From: JAEUIZ01 sp046155605
Lineage (GTDB): Bacteria; Planctomycetota; Phycisphaerae; Phycisphaerales; UBA1924
Direction: 5' to 3'
Assembly: GCA_046155605.1 (NCBI GenBank)
Contig: JBJXFQ010000133.1
Location: forward strand, 6,118 to 70,117
DNA length: 64,000 nucleotides
Shown: positions 10,195-18,254 of the stretch, one piece after another
How the letters are laid out: the number at the start of each line of letters is the position of its first letter
How positions within the stretch are numbered: the stretch's first letter is position 1
Position numbers and translations under genes: made by a program
Notes under the pieces: model-generated
What the model saw: only the letters and a program-made list of their open reading frames with translations
Told to the model about the DNA's origin: nothing
Databases searched by the model: none

Positions 10195-11601
10195 CTACCC
10201 CTTCGCCCCCGCCGTCACCCGCACCGCCACATACGTCGGCTTCACGCGCTTCTCGAACTCCGCGCGGTACTTGTTGATGATCGTGCGCACGGCCCAGTTG
10301 TTGCCGTCGGCAAGGCCGCAGATCGTGGTGCCGGGCATCGTGCCCATGCTCGTGGCGATCTCCAGCGCCAGGTCAAGGTCCTTGGTCTTGGCGTTCCCTT
10401 CCTCGATCCGGCACAGCAACTGGTACAGCCACCCGCTGCCCTCGCGGCACGGCGTGCATTGCCCGCAACTCTCGTGCTTGAAGAACCGCGCGATGTTCCG
10501 CGCCACCGCCACCATGTCCGTGTCCTCGTCGAAGACCGTGGGGCAGGCCGTGCCGAGGCCGAGCACGTTGCACTTGCGGCCGACGTCGAAGTCGAGTTCG
10601 GCGTCGAACTGGTCGGGGCCAAGGATGCCCATCGAGACGCCGCCGGCGATCGCGCCCTTGAACTTCTTGCCGCCGCGCATCCCGAGGCAGTAGTGGTTCA
10701 CCAGGTCCGAGAGTTTGATCCCCAAGTCGCACTCGTAGACGCCGGGGCGATTGACGTGGCCCGAGACGCCCATGAGTTTGGTGCCCCACGACGGCGGGCC
10801 GCCCACCGTCGAGCTGCATCCCTGCTTGCTGAACCACTCCCAGCCGTGCTCGATGATGCTCGGCACGTGGCAGAGGGTTTCGGTGTTGTTGATGATCGTG
10901 GGCTTGCCGAAGAGGCCCTTGACGGCGGGGAAGGGTGGCTTGATCCGCGGCCATCCGCGCTTGCCCTCCAGGGCTTCGAGCAGACCCGTCTCCTCGCCGC
11001 AGATGTAGGCCCCCGCGCCGCGGTGGACGTAGCAATCGACCTTCCACGGCTCGCCGGTGGCGGTTGTAGCACCTGAGAGGAGTCCGTTGCCGCCGAAGAT
11101 GCCGTGGGCGTAGGCCTCCTTGATCGCCTGCTCGGTCACTTTGGCCTGGTGGTGGTATTCACCACGGATGAAGATGAAGGCCGTCTTGAGCCGGCACGCG
11201 TAGCAGGCGATGGCGATGCCCTCGAGTTGCAGGTGCGGGTCAAAGTCGAGCAGCAGGCGGTCCTTGAACGTGCCGGGCTCGGATTCGTCGGCATTGACCG
11301 CGAGATATCGCTGGCCGGGGTCGCCGGGCTTGCCGTCCTGGCCGGGCGCGACCTTGGGGAGGAAGGTCCACTTGAGCCCGGTGGGGAATCCCGCGCCGCC
11401 GCGCCCGCGGAGTTGGGATTTCTTGACCTCCTCGACCACCTCTTCGGGCTTCATGGTCAGGGCCTTCTTCAGGCCCTGGTAGCCGCCGGTCTTGACGTAT
11501 TCGTCGTAGGAAACGACGTGGCGGTCGGCCTCTTTCCCGTGGGGAAAGGTGGGGATTCGCTTGGTGAGGATGGGGAACGCGGTCTTGGGGATGAAGGGCA
11601 T
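10195..11601 (-). CDS. nuoF: NADH-quinone oxidoreductase chain F (NuoF), unlinked to other nuo genes
   Basis: 468 residues: the FMN- and NADH-binding subunit of complex I. RGRGGAGFPTGLKW is the FMN/NADH glycine motif. GAGAYICGEETGLLEALEGKRGWPR is the conserved NADH/FMN site. ESCGQCTPCREGSGW plus the later Cys in TICGLADG bind the N3 4Fe-4S cluster. ATG 11601 (MPFIPKTAFP) is chosen over an upstream frame start at 11637; TACAAT lies 7 nt before it. Neither nuoE nor nuoG is adjacent, unlike the usual operon. NuoF-like subunits also occur in NAD-linked hydrogenases and formate dehydrogenases; the full-length similarity favours complex I. Confidence 0.9.
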   Translation of the reverse strand: MPFIPKTAFPILTKRIPTFPHGKEADRHVVSYDEYVKTGGYQGLKKALTMKPEEVVEEVKKSQLRGRGGAGFPTGLKWTFLPKVAPGQDGKPGDPGQRYLAVNADESEPGTFKDRLLLDFDPHLQLEGIAIACYACRLKTAFIFIRGEYHHQAKVTEQAIKEAYAHGIFGGNGLLSGATTATGEPWKVDCYVHRGAGAYICGEETGLLEALEGKRGWPRIKPPFPAVKGLFGKPTIINNTETLCHVPSIIEHGWEWFSKQGCSSTVGGPPSWGTKLMGVSGHVNRPGVYECDLGIKLSDLVNHYCLGMRGGKKFKGAIAGGVSMGILGPDQFDAELDFDVGRKCNVLGLGTACPTVFDEDTDMVAVARNIARFFKHESCGQCTPCREGSGWLYQLLCRIEEGNAKTKDLDLALEIATSMGTMPGTTICGLADGNNWAVRTIINKYRAEFEKRVKPTYVAVRVTAGAKG

Positions 11602-11608
11602 GGGGCGG

Positions 11609-11614
11609 ATTGTA
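11609..11614 (-). promoter_or_regulatory. -10 hexamer TACAAT before nuoF
   Basis: TACAAT on the minus strand ends 7 nt before the nuoF ATG and there is no Shine-Dalgarno, so the transcript may be leaderless or nearly so. Confidence 0.4.
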
Positions 11615-11730
11615 GAGGGAAGGGCGCGGGGCACCAAGCGGCGACGTTGCGGGCACGCAGACGGGTCGTGTTGGTCCGCAACCTGCCCGTGGTCTGTGCG
11701 TATAACCAGGCAACAAGCGGAGACTTTACC

Positions 11731-12558
11731 ATGAATCGACGCGCGTTCGCTCTGGTGGAGTTGGTGGTGTCGGTCGTCACGCTCACGGTGCTGCTAGCGG
11801 TCCTGCTGCCGGTGGCCCATCGCAAGCGACAGGGCGATGGGCTGGCGATGTCGCTGAACAATCTCCGGCAGATCACCGCGGCGAACACGGCGTACTACGC
11901 CGACTCCGGCTGGGCAGCGCTGCGAGGAGCCAGATACTCAAGCGGCCAGATCACCGTCGGCTGGGACACCTGGAATCACGGAGGCAAGAACGCGAGTTCA
12001 TTCTGGAGCAGCAACTTTGAGGAGTCGGCCTATAGCCGTCCCCTGAACGCGTACCTATACCCAGCAAGGATCCCGCAGCCGCCCGGGTACTTCAACAACC
12101 ATGTGAACGGTGCCTGGACCCTGAACACGGGCACCCCGACGCCCGAGCAGCGAAACGGGCTTCAGGTGCGTGTCTTCAAGTCGCCCGGCGATGTGGAGAC
12201 GCGGCAACGATCGTGGCCCAACCCGACGCCCGGCCTTTCCGCGTATGACGATGTCGGAACAAGCTATCTGATCAACATGAAGTGGTGGGACATGCCCGGT
12301 CTGCCAAGCAGTTTCACGTTGAAGTATCAGGAGGGCTGCATGAGGATCCGCAATCTCTTCGGCATGTCGTCGGACTACGTTTACGTCACGGACCAGATTG
12401 GGGACATCCTGCCCAACGTCTCTTCGCCGACCTACTCCCTCCCAGGCGAGTTTGGCAAGACCAACGCCTCCGCGCTGGGCTTCCTCGACGGTCGTGCGGA
12501 GTATCGGCAGCTCCTCCAAGGTGCCGCGTCGGGTCCGGGATACACGTTCTTTCCATAA
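11731..12558 (+). CDS. pseudopilin-like protein, paralogue of the gene at 13569
   Basis: 275 residues. The head MNRRAFALVELVVSVVTLTVLLAVLLP has the prepilin peptidase site, the conserved Glu after the cleavage point and one hydrophobic helix. The body shares long blocks with the paralogue: GGKNAS, ESAYSRPLN, FKSPGDV, WPNPTPG, YDDVGTSY, NMKWWD and a GPGYTF ending. The start is fixed by the pilin head; CAAGCGGAG lies upstream, as it does before the paralogue. The H-x9-DG-like block here is GEFGKTNASALGFLDGRAEY. The function within a secretion or pilus apparatus is unknown. Confidence 0.8.
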   Translation: MNRRAFALVELVVSVVTLTVLLAVLLPVAHRKRQGDGLAMSLNNLRQITAANTAYYADSGWAALRGARYSSGQITVGWDTWNHGGKNASSFWSSNFEESAYSRPLNAYLYPARIPQPPGYFNNHVNGAWTLNTGTPTPEQRNGLQVRVFKSPGDVETRQRSWPNPTPGLSAYDDVGTSYLINMKWWDMPGLPSSFTLKYQEGCMRIRNLFGMSSDYVYVTDQIGDILPNVSSPTYSLPGEFGKTNASALGFLDGRAEYRQLLQGAASGPGYTFFP

Positions 12559-12979
12559 TCCGGCGCGAGTTTCCGTACACAGCTAGAAACCTCGCTGGGC
12601 GGTATTCGCGATGCTGACGCTCCGACTCGGGACTGCCGAACTCTCTCTGTTCCAACTCATCTGGTGCGCTGCGCCACCGCGGAGCGGGCCATGCCGGAGA
12701 ATCCCAGTTCAACCCGGATTGATCCAACCGTCGTGGATGCGGGGTCGTCGCCGCCGGTGTTCGAGGCACCGGAGCGGGTGGTGGCGGTCAGACTCGGCGG
12801 TGCGATCGGCGCGGGCGGATGCGACGGCGGTGCAGGGGCTGCGGAGCGGCGAGGGCGCACCGATCCTGGCCTCAGCACCGATCCTCGGCTCGGCACCGAT
12901 CCTGACCTCAGCCCCGATGACCACATCGACGCCGATTCCGGCCTCAACGCCGATCGATGTCCATCAGCCCGCTCGCGTG
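12559..12979. other. 421-bp region without a convincing gene
   Basis: Several overlapping frames are open on both strands but none has a family signature or consistent third-base bias. A plus-strand frame from ATG 12691 to 12987 could encode about 98 residues (with the repeat unit TDPxLS) and is the least unlikely. The region ends in an 18-bp tandem repeat. It may be decayed sequence between the duplicated pseudopilin genes. Confidence 0.4.
12858..12955. repeat. degenerate 18-bp tandem repeat, about five and a half copies
   Basis: Units start at 12858, 12876, 12894, 12912, 12930 and 12948. The first three are close to CACCGATCCTSRSCTCRG; later ones drift (CCCCGATG..., CGCCGATT...). The unit length is a multiple of three, so every frame shows a six-residue repeat. 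Confidence 0.7.
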
Positions 12980-13327
12980 CTACTTGACGCCGAGGAGTTC
13001 GATCTCGAAGACGAGCGTTGACTTGGCGGGAATGATGACCTTGTGGCCGTCGCGGACGGGACGGTCGCCGTAGCCGAGTTCGTGGGGGATGGTGAGCTTA
13101 CGTTTCCCGCCGACCTTCATGCCGGGGATGCCCTGCTGCCAGCCGGCGATGAGGCTGCGGAGCGGGAAGGTGGCGGGCTCGTTGCGTTTGTGGCTCGAGT
13201 CGAACTCGGTGCCGTCGGTCAGGGTGCCGCGATAGTGGATGGTGACGGTGGCGCCGGCGGGGCAATCGGTGCCGGTGCCTGTCACGAGGTCTTCGATGAT
13301 GAGGCCGGAGGGGGAAGTCATCGCCAT
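12980..13327 (-). CDS. FKBP-type peptidyl-prolyl cis-trans isomerase
   Basis: 115 residues, the size of a single cytosolic FKBP domain, which catalyses cis-trans isomerisation of prolyl bonds. Family landmarks are VTIHYRGTLTDGTEFDSSHKRNEPATFPL, the active-site segment LIAGWQQGIPGMKVGGKRKLTIPHELGYG, and the closing strand STLVFEIELLGVK. ATG 13327 is chosen over a longer frame (13447) because AGGAA lies 7 nt upstream and the extra N-terminus is low-complexity proline/threonine. No signal peptide is seen. It sits on the opposite strand between two paralogous pseudopilin genes, which may be chance. Confidence 0.9.
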   Translation of the reverse strand: MAMTSPSGLIIEDLVTGTGTDCPAGATVTIHYRGTLTDGTEFDSSHKRNEPATFPLRSLIAGWQQGIPGMKVGGKRKLTIPHELGYGDRPVRDGHKVIIPAKSTLVFEIELLGVK

Positions 13328-13568
13328 GGGACTGTTCCTGGGGGTGGGTGGTGGGGCGAGGGGGGTTGGGCGAGGTGGAGGAGTGACGGCGGTAGGGCGG
13401 ATCGTAGAGCGGGGACTGGCCCCAAAGGCGATGGGACAGGGGCTCAAGGCATGGAACGGCGGCCAAGGGCGAGCGGCGTCATGTGTGGCGGCGGAGTGTG
13501 CGGGCGGAGTGCTGCAGCCTCACCCGATCGCGGGCCGTATACTTTTTACCCAAGCGGAGGCCACCCCC

Positions 13569-14408
13569 ATGATCCGACGCGCATTCACGGCTGTTGAGTT
13601 GGTCATCGTCCTTGTCGTGCTCGTCACCATCGTGGCCGTGCTCGCGCCGGTCGCCAGCCGATCGCGGAATGCGGCTGGCCTCGAGATGTCGCTGATGAAC
13701 ATCCGCACGATCGTGGCGGCGAACACGGCGTACACGATCGACACGACCTGGCCGGCGATGCGAGGCGCGTCTTACACCAACGGATCGATGAACGGCTGGG
13801 ATTCGTGGTGCTACGGGGGGAAAAACGCGAGCGTCTACTGGCAGACTTCGTTCAGCGGGCTGTTTGACGAGTCCGCCTACTCGCGTCCGCTCAATGGCTA
13901 TCTCTACGGCGGTCGCATCCCCGTGCCGTCTGGCTATCTGAACACGGGATCGGGCGCGTCGTGGCCGGGGCAGCCAGGCAACTGGAACTTCCGTCACGGC
14001 ACACCCACCGCGGCGCAGCGGCTGCTTCAGATTCCCGTGTTCAAGTCGCCGGGCGATGTTGCGACGATTCAACGCAACTGGCCGAACCCGACGCCGGGCG
14101 TGACGTGCTATGACGACGTCGGTACGAGTTACATGCTCAACATGAAGTGGTGGGACGCGCCGGGGCAAATCGGAACCTTTACACAGCGCTATACCGTGGG
14201 GTGCCAACGCATCGCGGCCGCGACGGTCAGCCCGAACTACGTCTTCATCCACGATCAAACCGCGGACCGCGTGGCGAACGGCATCGCCACCGTCGGCGAG
14301 TTTGGCAAGCAGAATGCGTCGGCGGTGGGATACATCGACGGCCGGGCCGCGTACATCGCGATCACGCCCTCAGCGACTTCCGGGCCGGGGTACACGTTCA
14401 TTCCGTGA
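13569..14408 (+). CDS. pseudopilin-like protein, paralogue of the gene at 11731
   Basis: 279 residues. The head MIRRAFTAVELVIVLVVLVTIVAVLAP is a prepilin leader with the conserved Glu and one hydrophobic helix. Shared blocks with the 11731 product cover most of the length (FDESAYSRPLNGYLYGGRIP, FKSPGDVATIQRNWPNPTPG, YDDVGTSYMLNMKWWDAPG, SGPGYTFIP). The start at 13569 replaces an in-frame opening at 13239. TATACT at 13539-13544 may be its -10, with CAAGCGGAGG serving as the ribosome site. Confidence 0.8.
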   Translation: MIRRAFTAVELVIVLVVLVTIVAVLAPVASRSRNAAGLEMSLMNIRTIVAANTAYTIDTTWPAMRGASYTNGSMNGWDSWCYGGKNASVYWQTSFSGLFDESAYSRPLNGYLYGGRIPVPSGYLNTGSGASWPGQPGNWNFRHGTPTAAQRLLQIPVFKSPGDVATIQRNWPNPTPGVTCYDDVGTSYMLNMKWWDAPGQIGTFTQRYTVGCQRIAAATVSPNYVFIHDQTADRVANGIATVGEFGKQNASAVGYIDGRAAYIAITPSATSGPGYTFIP

Positions 14409-14554
14409 TCTCCCGTGGTGCTCGGTCTGTCGGCACTTCTCGGGCGGTCGGTTGCATTCCAGAGCCACCCTCGAATGTCTGGAGGCCCGCGGCACGGCCA
14501 CGCGGCTACCCTTGCGGCGTGTCCGTTTCTCGGCCCCAAAGCCGGAGTCTGTGT

Positions 14555-15109
14555 GTGAGCGAGTCGGAACGTCTACGCCGATTGCACGAGCACGATCGCT
14601 GGGGCAATCGCCTCGCGCTGGCGTCGATCAAGTCATGCGAGGGCGTGCTGCTCTCGCAGGCCTCGCGGATCGGTGCCGCGGTCGATGATGTCTACGAGCG
14701 ATACGCCCGTGCGCCGGCGGTCATGGCCCACATTTTCTGGGCCCAGCGCCGCTGGCTGTGGCGGCTTGGCGAGTGCGAGCCGCCGCCGGAAGTCATGCCC
14801 GCGAAGGAATGGCCGATCGCGCGGCTGGAGCAGGAATCAGCGGACCTGGACACGCTGTGGACGCGGTTTCTCGATGGCGTCGCCGATGCCGACCTCGCCG
14901 AGCCGGTCCGCTACATGGGCAGCGACGGGCAGGCGTATCGGGACAGCGTGGCCGACATCGTGACGCACGTCCTGACGCACGGCACCTACCACCGTGGGCA
15001 GGTGGCCATGCTCGTCAAGCAATGCGGCGGGCGGCCAGCCGAGACCGATTTCATCCACTTCGCCCACGAATCGGCCGCCGCGGGGCAAGGTCGGCACGAC
15101 GAGCCATGA
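14555..15109 (+). CDS. DinB-like (DUF664/DfsB-type) four-helix metalloprotein
   Basis: 184 residues. The GTG at 14555 is the start: GGAG lies 7 nt upstream, and it begins the LRRLHEHDRWGNRLAL helix typical of DinB proteins. Putative metal histidines are the first-helix His, one in the VMAHIFWAQRRW helix, and the C-terminal THVLTHGTYHRGQVAMLVKQCG signature. Members bind a divalent metal and are often thiol-dependent transferases or of unknown role; the substrate cannot be told. The stop overlaps the next start (ATGA), so it is co-translated with a GNAT acetyltransferase. It is unrelated to DNA polymerase IV, which shares the name dinB. Confidence 0.8.
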   Translation: MSESERLRRLHEHDRWGNRLALASIKSCEGVLLSQASRIGAAVDDVYERYARAPAVMAHIFWAQRRWLWRLGECEPPPEVMPAKEWPIARLEQESADLDTLWTRFLDGVADADLAEPVRYMGSDGQAYRDSVADIVTHVLTHGTYHRGQVAMLVKQCGGRPAETDFIHFAHESAAAGQGRHDEP

Positions 15110-15870
15110 GCCGAATCGAGCGAGTACGGGCAACGCTCAAGAAGGGCGGCGCGGTCTTCATCCGGGCCGCCGAGCCGGACGACGTGGCCGCGATCCGCGC
15201 GTTCGACGCCCACATGCTGGTGAACAACGCGTTCGGCGTGCGTGAGCCGGGCGAGAGCGAGCGCTCCGAGGCCGAGGAACGCACACGAATCGAGCGGTTC
15301 GTCCGCGAGCCCGGCTGGCTGATGCTGACGGCGTGGACGGCCAATCGGCATGCCGAACTCGTGGGCACGCTCTCGTTCCGCAACGGTGATCGCCGCAAAC
15401 TCGCACACCACGGCAGTTTCGGCGTCGCGGTGCATGGGGAGTGGCGAGGCCGCGGCGTCGGGGCGGCGATGATCCATTCGCTCCTCGCGTGGGCCGTCGC
15501 GAATCGGCAGATCGAGAAGGTCTCGCTCGGCGTGTTTGAGACCAATGCCGACGCGCGGCGGCTGTACGAGCGGCTCGGGTTCGTCGAGGAATCCCGCTCG
15601 CCGCGGCATTTCAAACTCGGGCCGGGGCGATACGTCGATGACGTGCGGATGTCCCTTTTCGTCAAGCCCGGCGTCGCGCCGCAGCCTTTCAAGACGTGGC
15701 CGTTGCCCGAGCCTCCCAAGCGGCAGCCAAAGCCGCCCGCGCCACAAGCCAAGCCCGTGCCTCAGCCCGCCCCGCCCGCCAGTGTCGCCGCTGAGCGGAC
15801 CACGGCCTCGTCCGCCCAAGCGCCTCAACCTGCTCCGGTCTCTGTGCCGGTACCGAATCCCGCCAGTTAG
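15106..15870 (+). CDS. GNAT-family N-acetyltransferase with proline-rich tail
   Basis: 254 residues. Residues about 17-185 form a GNAT fold: FIRAAEPDDVAAIRAFDAHM at the start, the acetyl-CoA loop GEWRGRGVGAAMIHSLLAWA (R/Q-x-x-G-x-G/A), and NADARRLYERLGFVEESR near the end. The last about 65 residues are a Pro/Ala/Lys-rich disordered tail (KRQPKPPAPQAKPVPQPAPP). The acceptor is unknown. It overlaps the DinB-like gene by 4 nt and ends 19 nt before uvrB. Confidence 0.85.
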   Translation: MSRIERVRATLKKGGAVFIRAAEPDDVAAIRAFDAHMLVNNAFGVREPGESERSEAEERTRIERFVREPGWLMLTAWTANRHAELVGTLSFRNGDRRKLAHHGSFGVAVHGEWRGRGVGAAMIHSLLAWAVANRQIEKVSLGVFETNADARRLYERLGFVEESRSPRHFKLGPGRYVDDVRMSLFVKPGVAPQPFKTWPLPEPPKRQPKPPAPQAKPVPQPAPPASVAAERTTASSAQAPQPAPVSVPVPNPAS

Positions 15871-15877
15871 CCGCTCG

Positions 15878-15883
15878 TACTAT
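15878..15883 (+). promoter_or_regulatory. -10 hexamer TACTAT, leaderless arrangement for uvrB
   Basis: TACTAT ends 6 nt before the GTG at 15890 and there is no Shine-Dalgarno. It lies in the 19-nt gap after the acetyltransferase gene. Confidence 0.4.
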
Positions 15884-15889
15884 CCCGGC

Positions 15890-18196
15890 GTGGCCGTGCC
15901 CGATCGCTTCCAACTCGTCTCGGACTTCGCGCCGATGGGCGACCAGCCCGCGGCCATCGCCAAACTTGTCGCCGACCTCTCCGCCGGCAAGCCCGCAGCG
16001 TGCCTGCTGGGCGCGACCGGCACCGGCAAGACGTTCACGATGGCCAATGTCATCGCAACGCTGAATCGCCCGACGCTCATTATCAGCCACAACAAGACGC
16101 TGGCGGCGCAACTCTTCGAGGAACTCCGCGAGTTTTTCCCGCGCAACAGCGTCAACTACTTCGTGTCGTACTACGACTACTACCAGCCCGAGGCCTATAT
16201 CCCGCAGCGCGATATCTATATCGAGAAGGATTCGAGCCGTAACGACGATCTCGACCGGCTGCGGCTGGCCGCCACGAGCAACATCCTCTCACGGCGCGAC
16301 ACGGTGGTCGTCGCCAGCGTCTCGTGCATCTTCGGGCTCGGCTCGCCCGAGGCCTATCACCAGCGGGTGCTCACGATCACCGTCGGCTCCCCCATCAACC
16401 GCCGCGACTTTCTCATGGCGCTCGCCGCGATGCAATATCGCCGCGCCGAGGTCGAGTTTGCGCGCGGCACGTTCCGCGTCCGTGGCGAGGCCATCGAGGT
16501 CTTCCCTGCGTACGAGTCGTTCGCGCTGCGGATCGATCTTTCAGGCGGGCTGGGTGATGAGGTGGCACGCATCGACCTCTTCAATCCCACGAGCGGCGAG
16601 GTCTTGGCGGAGGAGCGTCAGTTCTTCCTGTTCCCGGCGGTTCACCATGTCATGCCGCGGGACGAGCTGGAGCCGATCCTGTCCCGGATTCGCGCGGACC
16701 TGGACGCCCGCGTCATGGAGTTGCGCGCCCAGGGCAAACTGCTCGAAGCGCAGCGTCTGCTCGGGCGCACCAAATACGACCTCGAACTCATCGAAGAGGT
16801 CGGGGTCTGCCCGGGCATCGAGAACTACTCACGGTACTTTGACGGCCGCATGCCGGGCGAAAGGCCGTATTGCCTCCTCGATTACTACAAACTCGCGGGC
16901 GAGCACGGCCCGATGTCGGCACGCGGACTGGATGCGGCAGACTCGACCGATGACCGCACTCCACACCCCGCCCGGACTATCGCACGTTCATCTTCTTCAT
17001 CTTCATCTTCATCTTCTTCTTCTCCTTCCTCTTCCACTTCGTCCCTCCGTCCCCCCGTCCTTTCGTCCCTTTCTTCCTGGCTTCTCATCATCGACGAGTC
17101 TCACGTCACGATCCCGCAGTTGCACGCCATGTTCCACGGCGACCGCAATCGCAAGCAAACCCTTGTCGAGCACGGCTTCCGCCTCCCCGCCGCGATGGAT
17201 AACCGCCCGCTCAAGTTCGAGGAGTTCGAGTCCATCATCCCGCAGGCGCTCTTCGTCTCCGCCACGCCCGCGGCCTATGAACTGAAACGCTGCGGCGGCG
17301 AGATCGCCGAGCAGGTCATCCGGCCCACGGGCCTTGTCGATCCAGTCATCGAAGTGTTGCCCGCGCGCGGCCAAGTGCCCGACCTCATCGAGCGCTGCAA
17401 GCAGCGCGTCGCGGCCGGCGAACGCGTCCTCGTCACCGCGCTCACCAAGCGACTCTGCGAGGACCTCGCGCAATACCTCGACGAGCAGGGCCTCCGCGTC
17501 CGCTTCCTGCACAGCGACGTCGAGACTTTGGAGCGTGTCGAGATCCTCACCGATCTGCGCTCCGGCGAGTTCGACGTGCTCGTGGGCGTCAACCTGCTTC
17601 GCGAGGGCCTCGACCTGCCCGAGGTCTCGCTCGTGTGCATCCTCGACGCGGACAAGGAAGGGTTCCTGCGTTCGCCGACGAGCCTGATCCAGCAGATGGG
17701 CCGGGCCGCGAGGAACGCGAATGCGCTCGTGGTGATGCATGCCGATAAGGTGACCGCGGCGATGCGTGCGGCGATGGAGGAGACCGAGCGCCGCCGCGCT
17801 AAGCAACTCGCGTACAACGCCGAGCACGGCATCACGCCCAAGACCATCATCAAGGCCCTCCGCACCGGCCTGCAATCCGAACTTCGGGCGCGGAAGACCG
17901 CCCGCGAGGCCGTCAAGACTTCCGAGCCGGCGATCGACGCCCGCGAGCTCGAGCGGATGCTGGAGTCCGATATGCTCGAAGCCGCGGAGGCGCTGGAGTT
18001 CGAGAAGGCCGCGGCGTTTCGTGACCAACTCAGCAAACTGCGCGAGAGGTTCACGCTCGCGCCGACGGGCGATGCCGCGGAGCCGGTGCGCATCAAGCGG
18101 TCGGAACTTGAGGCGGCGCTCACGGGCAAGCCGTCAAAGAAACGCCCCGGCACGCCAGGTGTCAAAGTACGAAAGCGGGCGAAGCGGGGGGGATGA
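15890..18196 (+). CDS. uvrB: excinuclease ABC subunit B (UvrB) with a Ser-rich insertion
   Basis: 768 residues; the DNA damage-verifying helicase of nucleotide excision repair, partner of UvrA and UvrC. Landmarks: FAPMGDQPAAI, Walker A LLGATGTGKTFTMANV, the beta-hairpin region YYDYYQPEAYIPQRDIYIEKDSS, Walker B LLIIDESH, helicase motifs RVLVTALTKRLCEDLAQYL and GVNLLREGLDLPEVSLV, QQMGRAARN, and the C-terminal UVR motif LERMLESDMLEAAEALEFEKAAAFRDQL. Between LLDYYKLAG and LLIIDESH sit about 60 extra residues (about 337-397) with a run of serines, absent from ordinary UvrB (about 670 residues). The GTG start is supported by the 6-nt-spaced TACTAT. Confidence 0.95.
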   Translation: MAVPDRFQLVSDFAPMGDQPAAIAKLVADLSAGKPAACLLGATGTGKTFTMANVIATLNRPTLIISHNKTLAAQLFEELREFFPRNSVNYFVSYYDYYQPEAYIPQRDIYIEKDSSRNDDLDRLRLAATSNILSRRDTVVVASVSCIFGLGSPEAYHQRVLTITVGSPINRRDFLMALAAMQYRRAEVEFARGTFRVRGEAIEVFPAYESFALRIDLSGGLGDEVARIDLFNPTSGEVLAEERQFFLFPAVHHVMPRDELEPILSRIRADLDARVMELRAQGKLLEAQRLLGRTKYDLELIEEVGVCPGIENYSRYFDGRMPGERPYCLLDYYKLAGEHGPMSARGLDAADSTDDRTPHPARTIARSSSSSSSSSSSSPSSSTSSLRPPVLSSLSSWLLIIDESHVTIPQLHAMFHGDRNRKQTLVEHGFRLPAAMDNRPLKFEEFESIIPQALFVSATPAAYELKRCGGEIAEQVIRPTGLVDPVIEVLPARGQVPDLIERCKQRVAAGERVLVTALTKRLCEDLAQYLDEQGLRVRFLHSDVETLERVEILTDLRSGEFDVLVGVNLLREGLDLPEVSLVCILDADKEGFLRSPTSLIQQMGRAARNANALVVMHADKVTAAMRAAMEETERRRAKQLAYNAEHGITPKTIIKALRTGLQSELRARKTAREAVKTSEPAIDARELERMLESDMLEAAEALEFEKAAAFRDQLSKLRERFTLAPTGDAAEPVRIKRSELEAALTGKPSKKRPGTPGVKVRKRAKRGG
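16987..17040 (+). repeat. TTC/ATC microsatellite encoding the serine run in UvrB
   Basis: A pyrimidine-rich tract of TTCATC/TTCTTC units, read as TCA and TCT serine codons that are rare elsewhere in this GC-rich window. It stays in frame within uvrB. Confidence 0.75.
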
Positions 18197-18242
18197 GCCG
18201 CAATGAGAGTGGAGCGCGTTCGCTCATCAGATCGCGCTTTGG

Positions 18243-18248
18243 TAGCAT
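18243..18248 (+). promoter_or_regulatory. -10 hexamer TAGCAT, leaderless arrangement
   Basis: TAGCAT ends 6 nt before the ATG at 18255, with no Shine-Dalgarno. Confidence 0.4.
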
Positions 18249-18254
18249 CTGCCC

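Noticed and set aside
14555..15109. Calling the DinB-like protein a DNA polymerase
   Set aside because: It is the four-helix DinB/DUF664 family, unrelated to DNA polymerase IV, which is the separate gene at 50501-51793.
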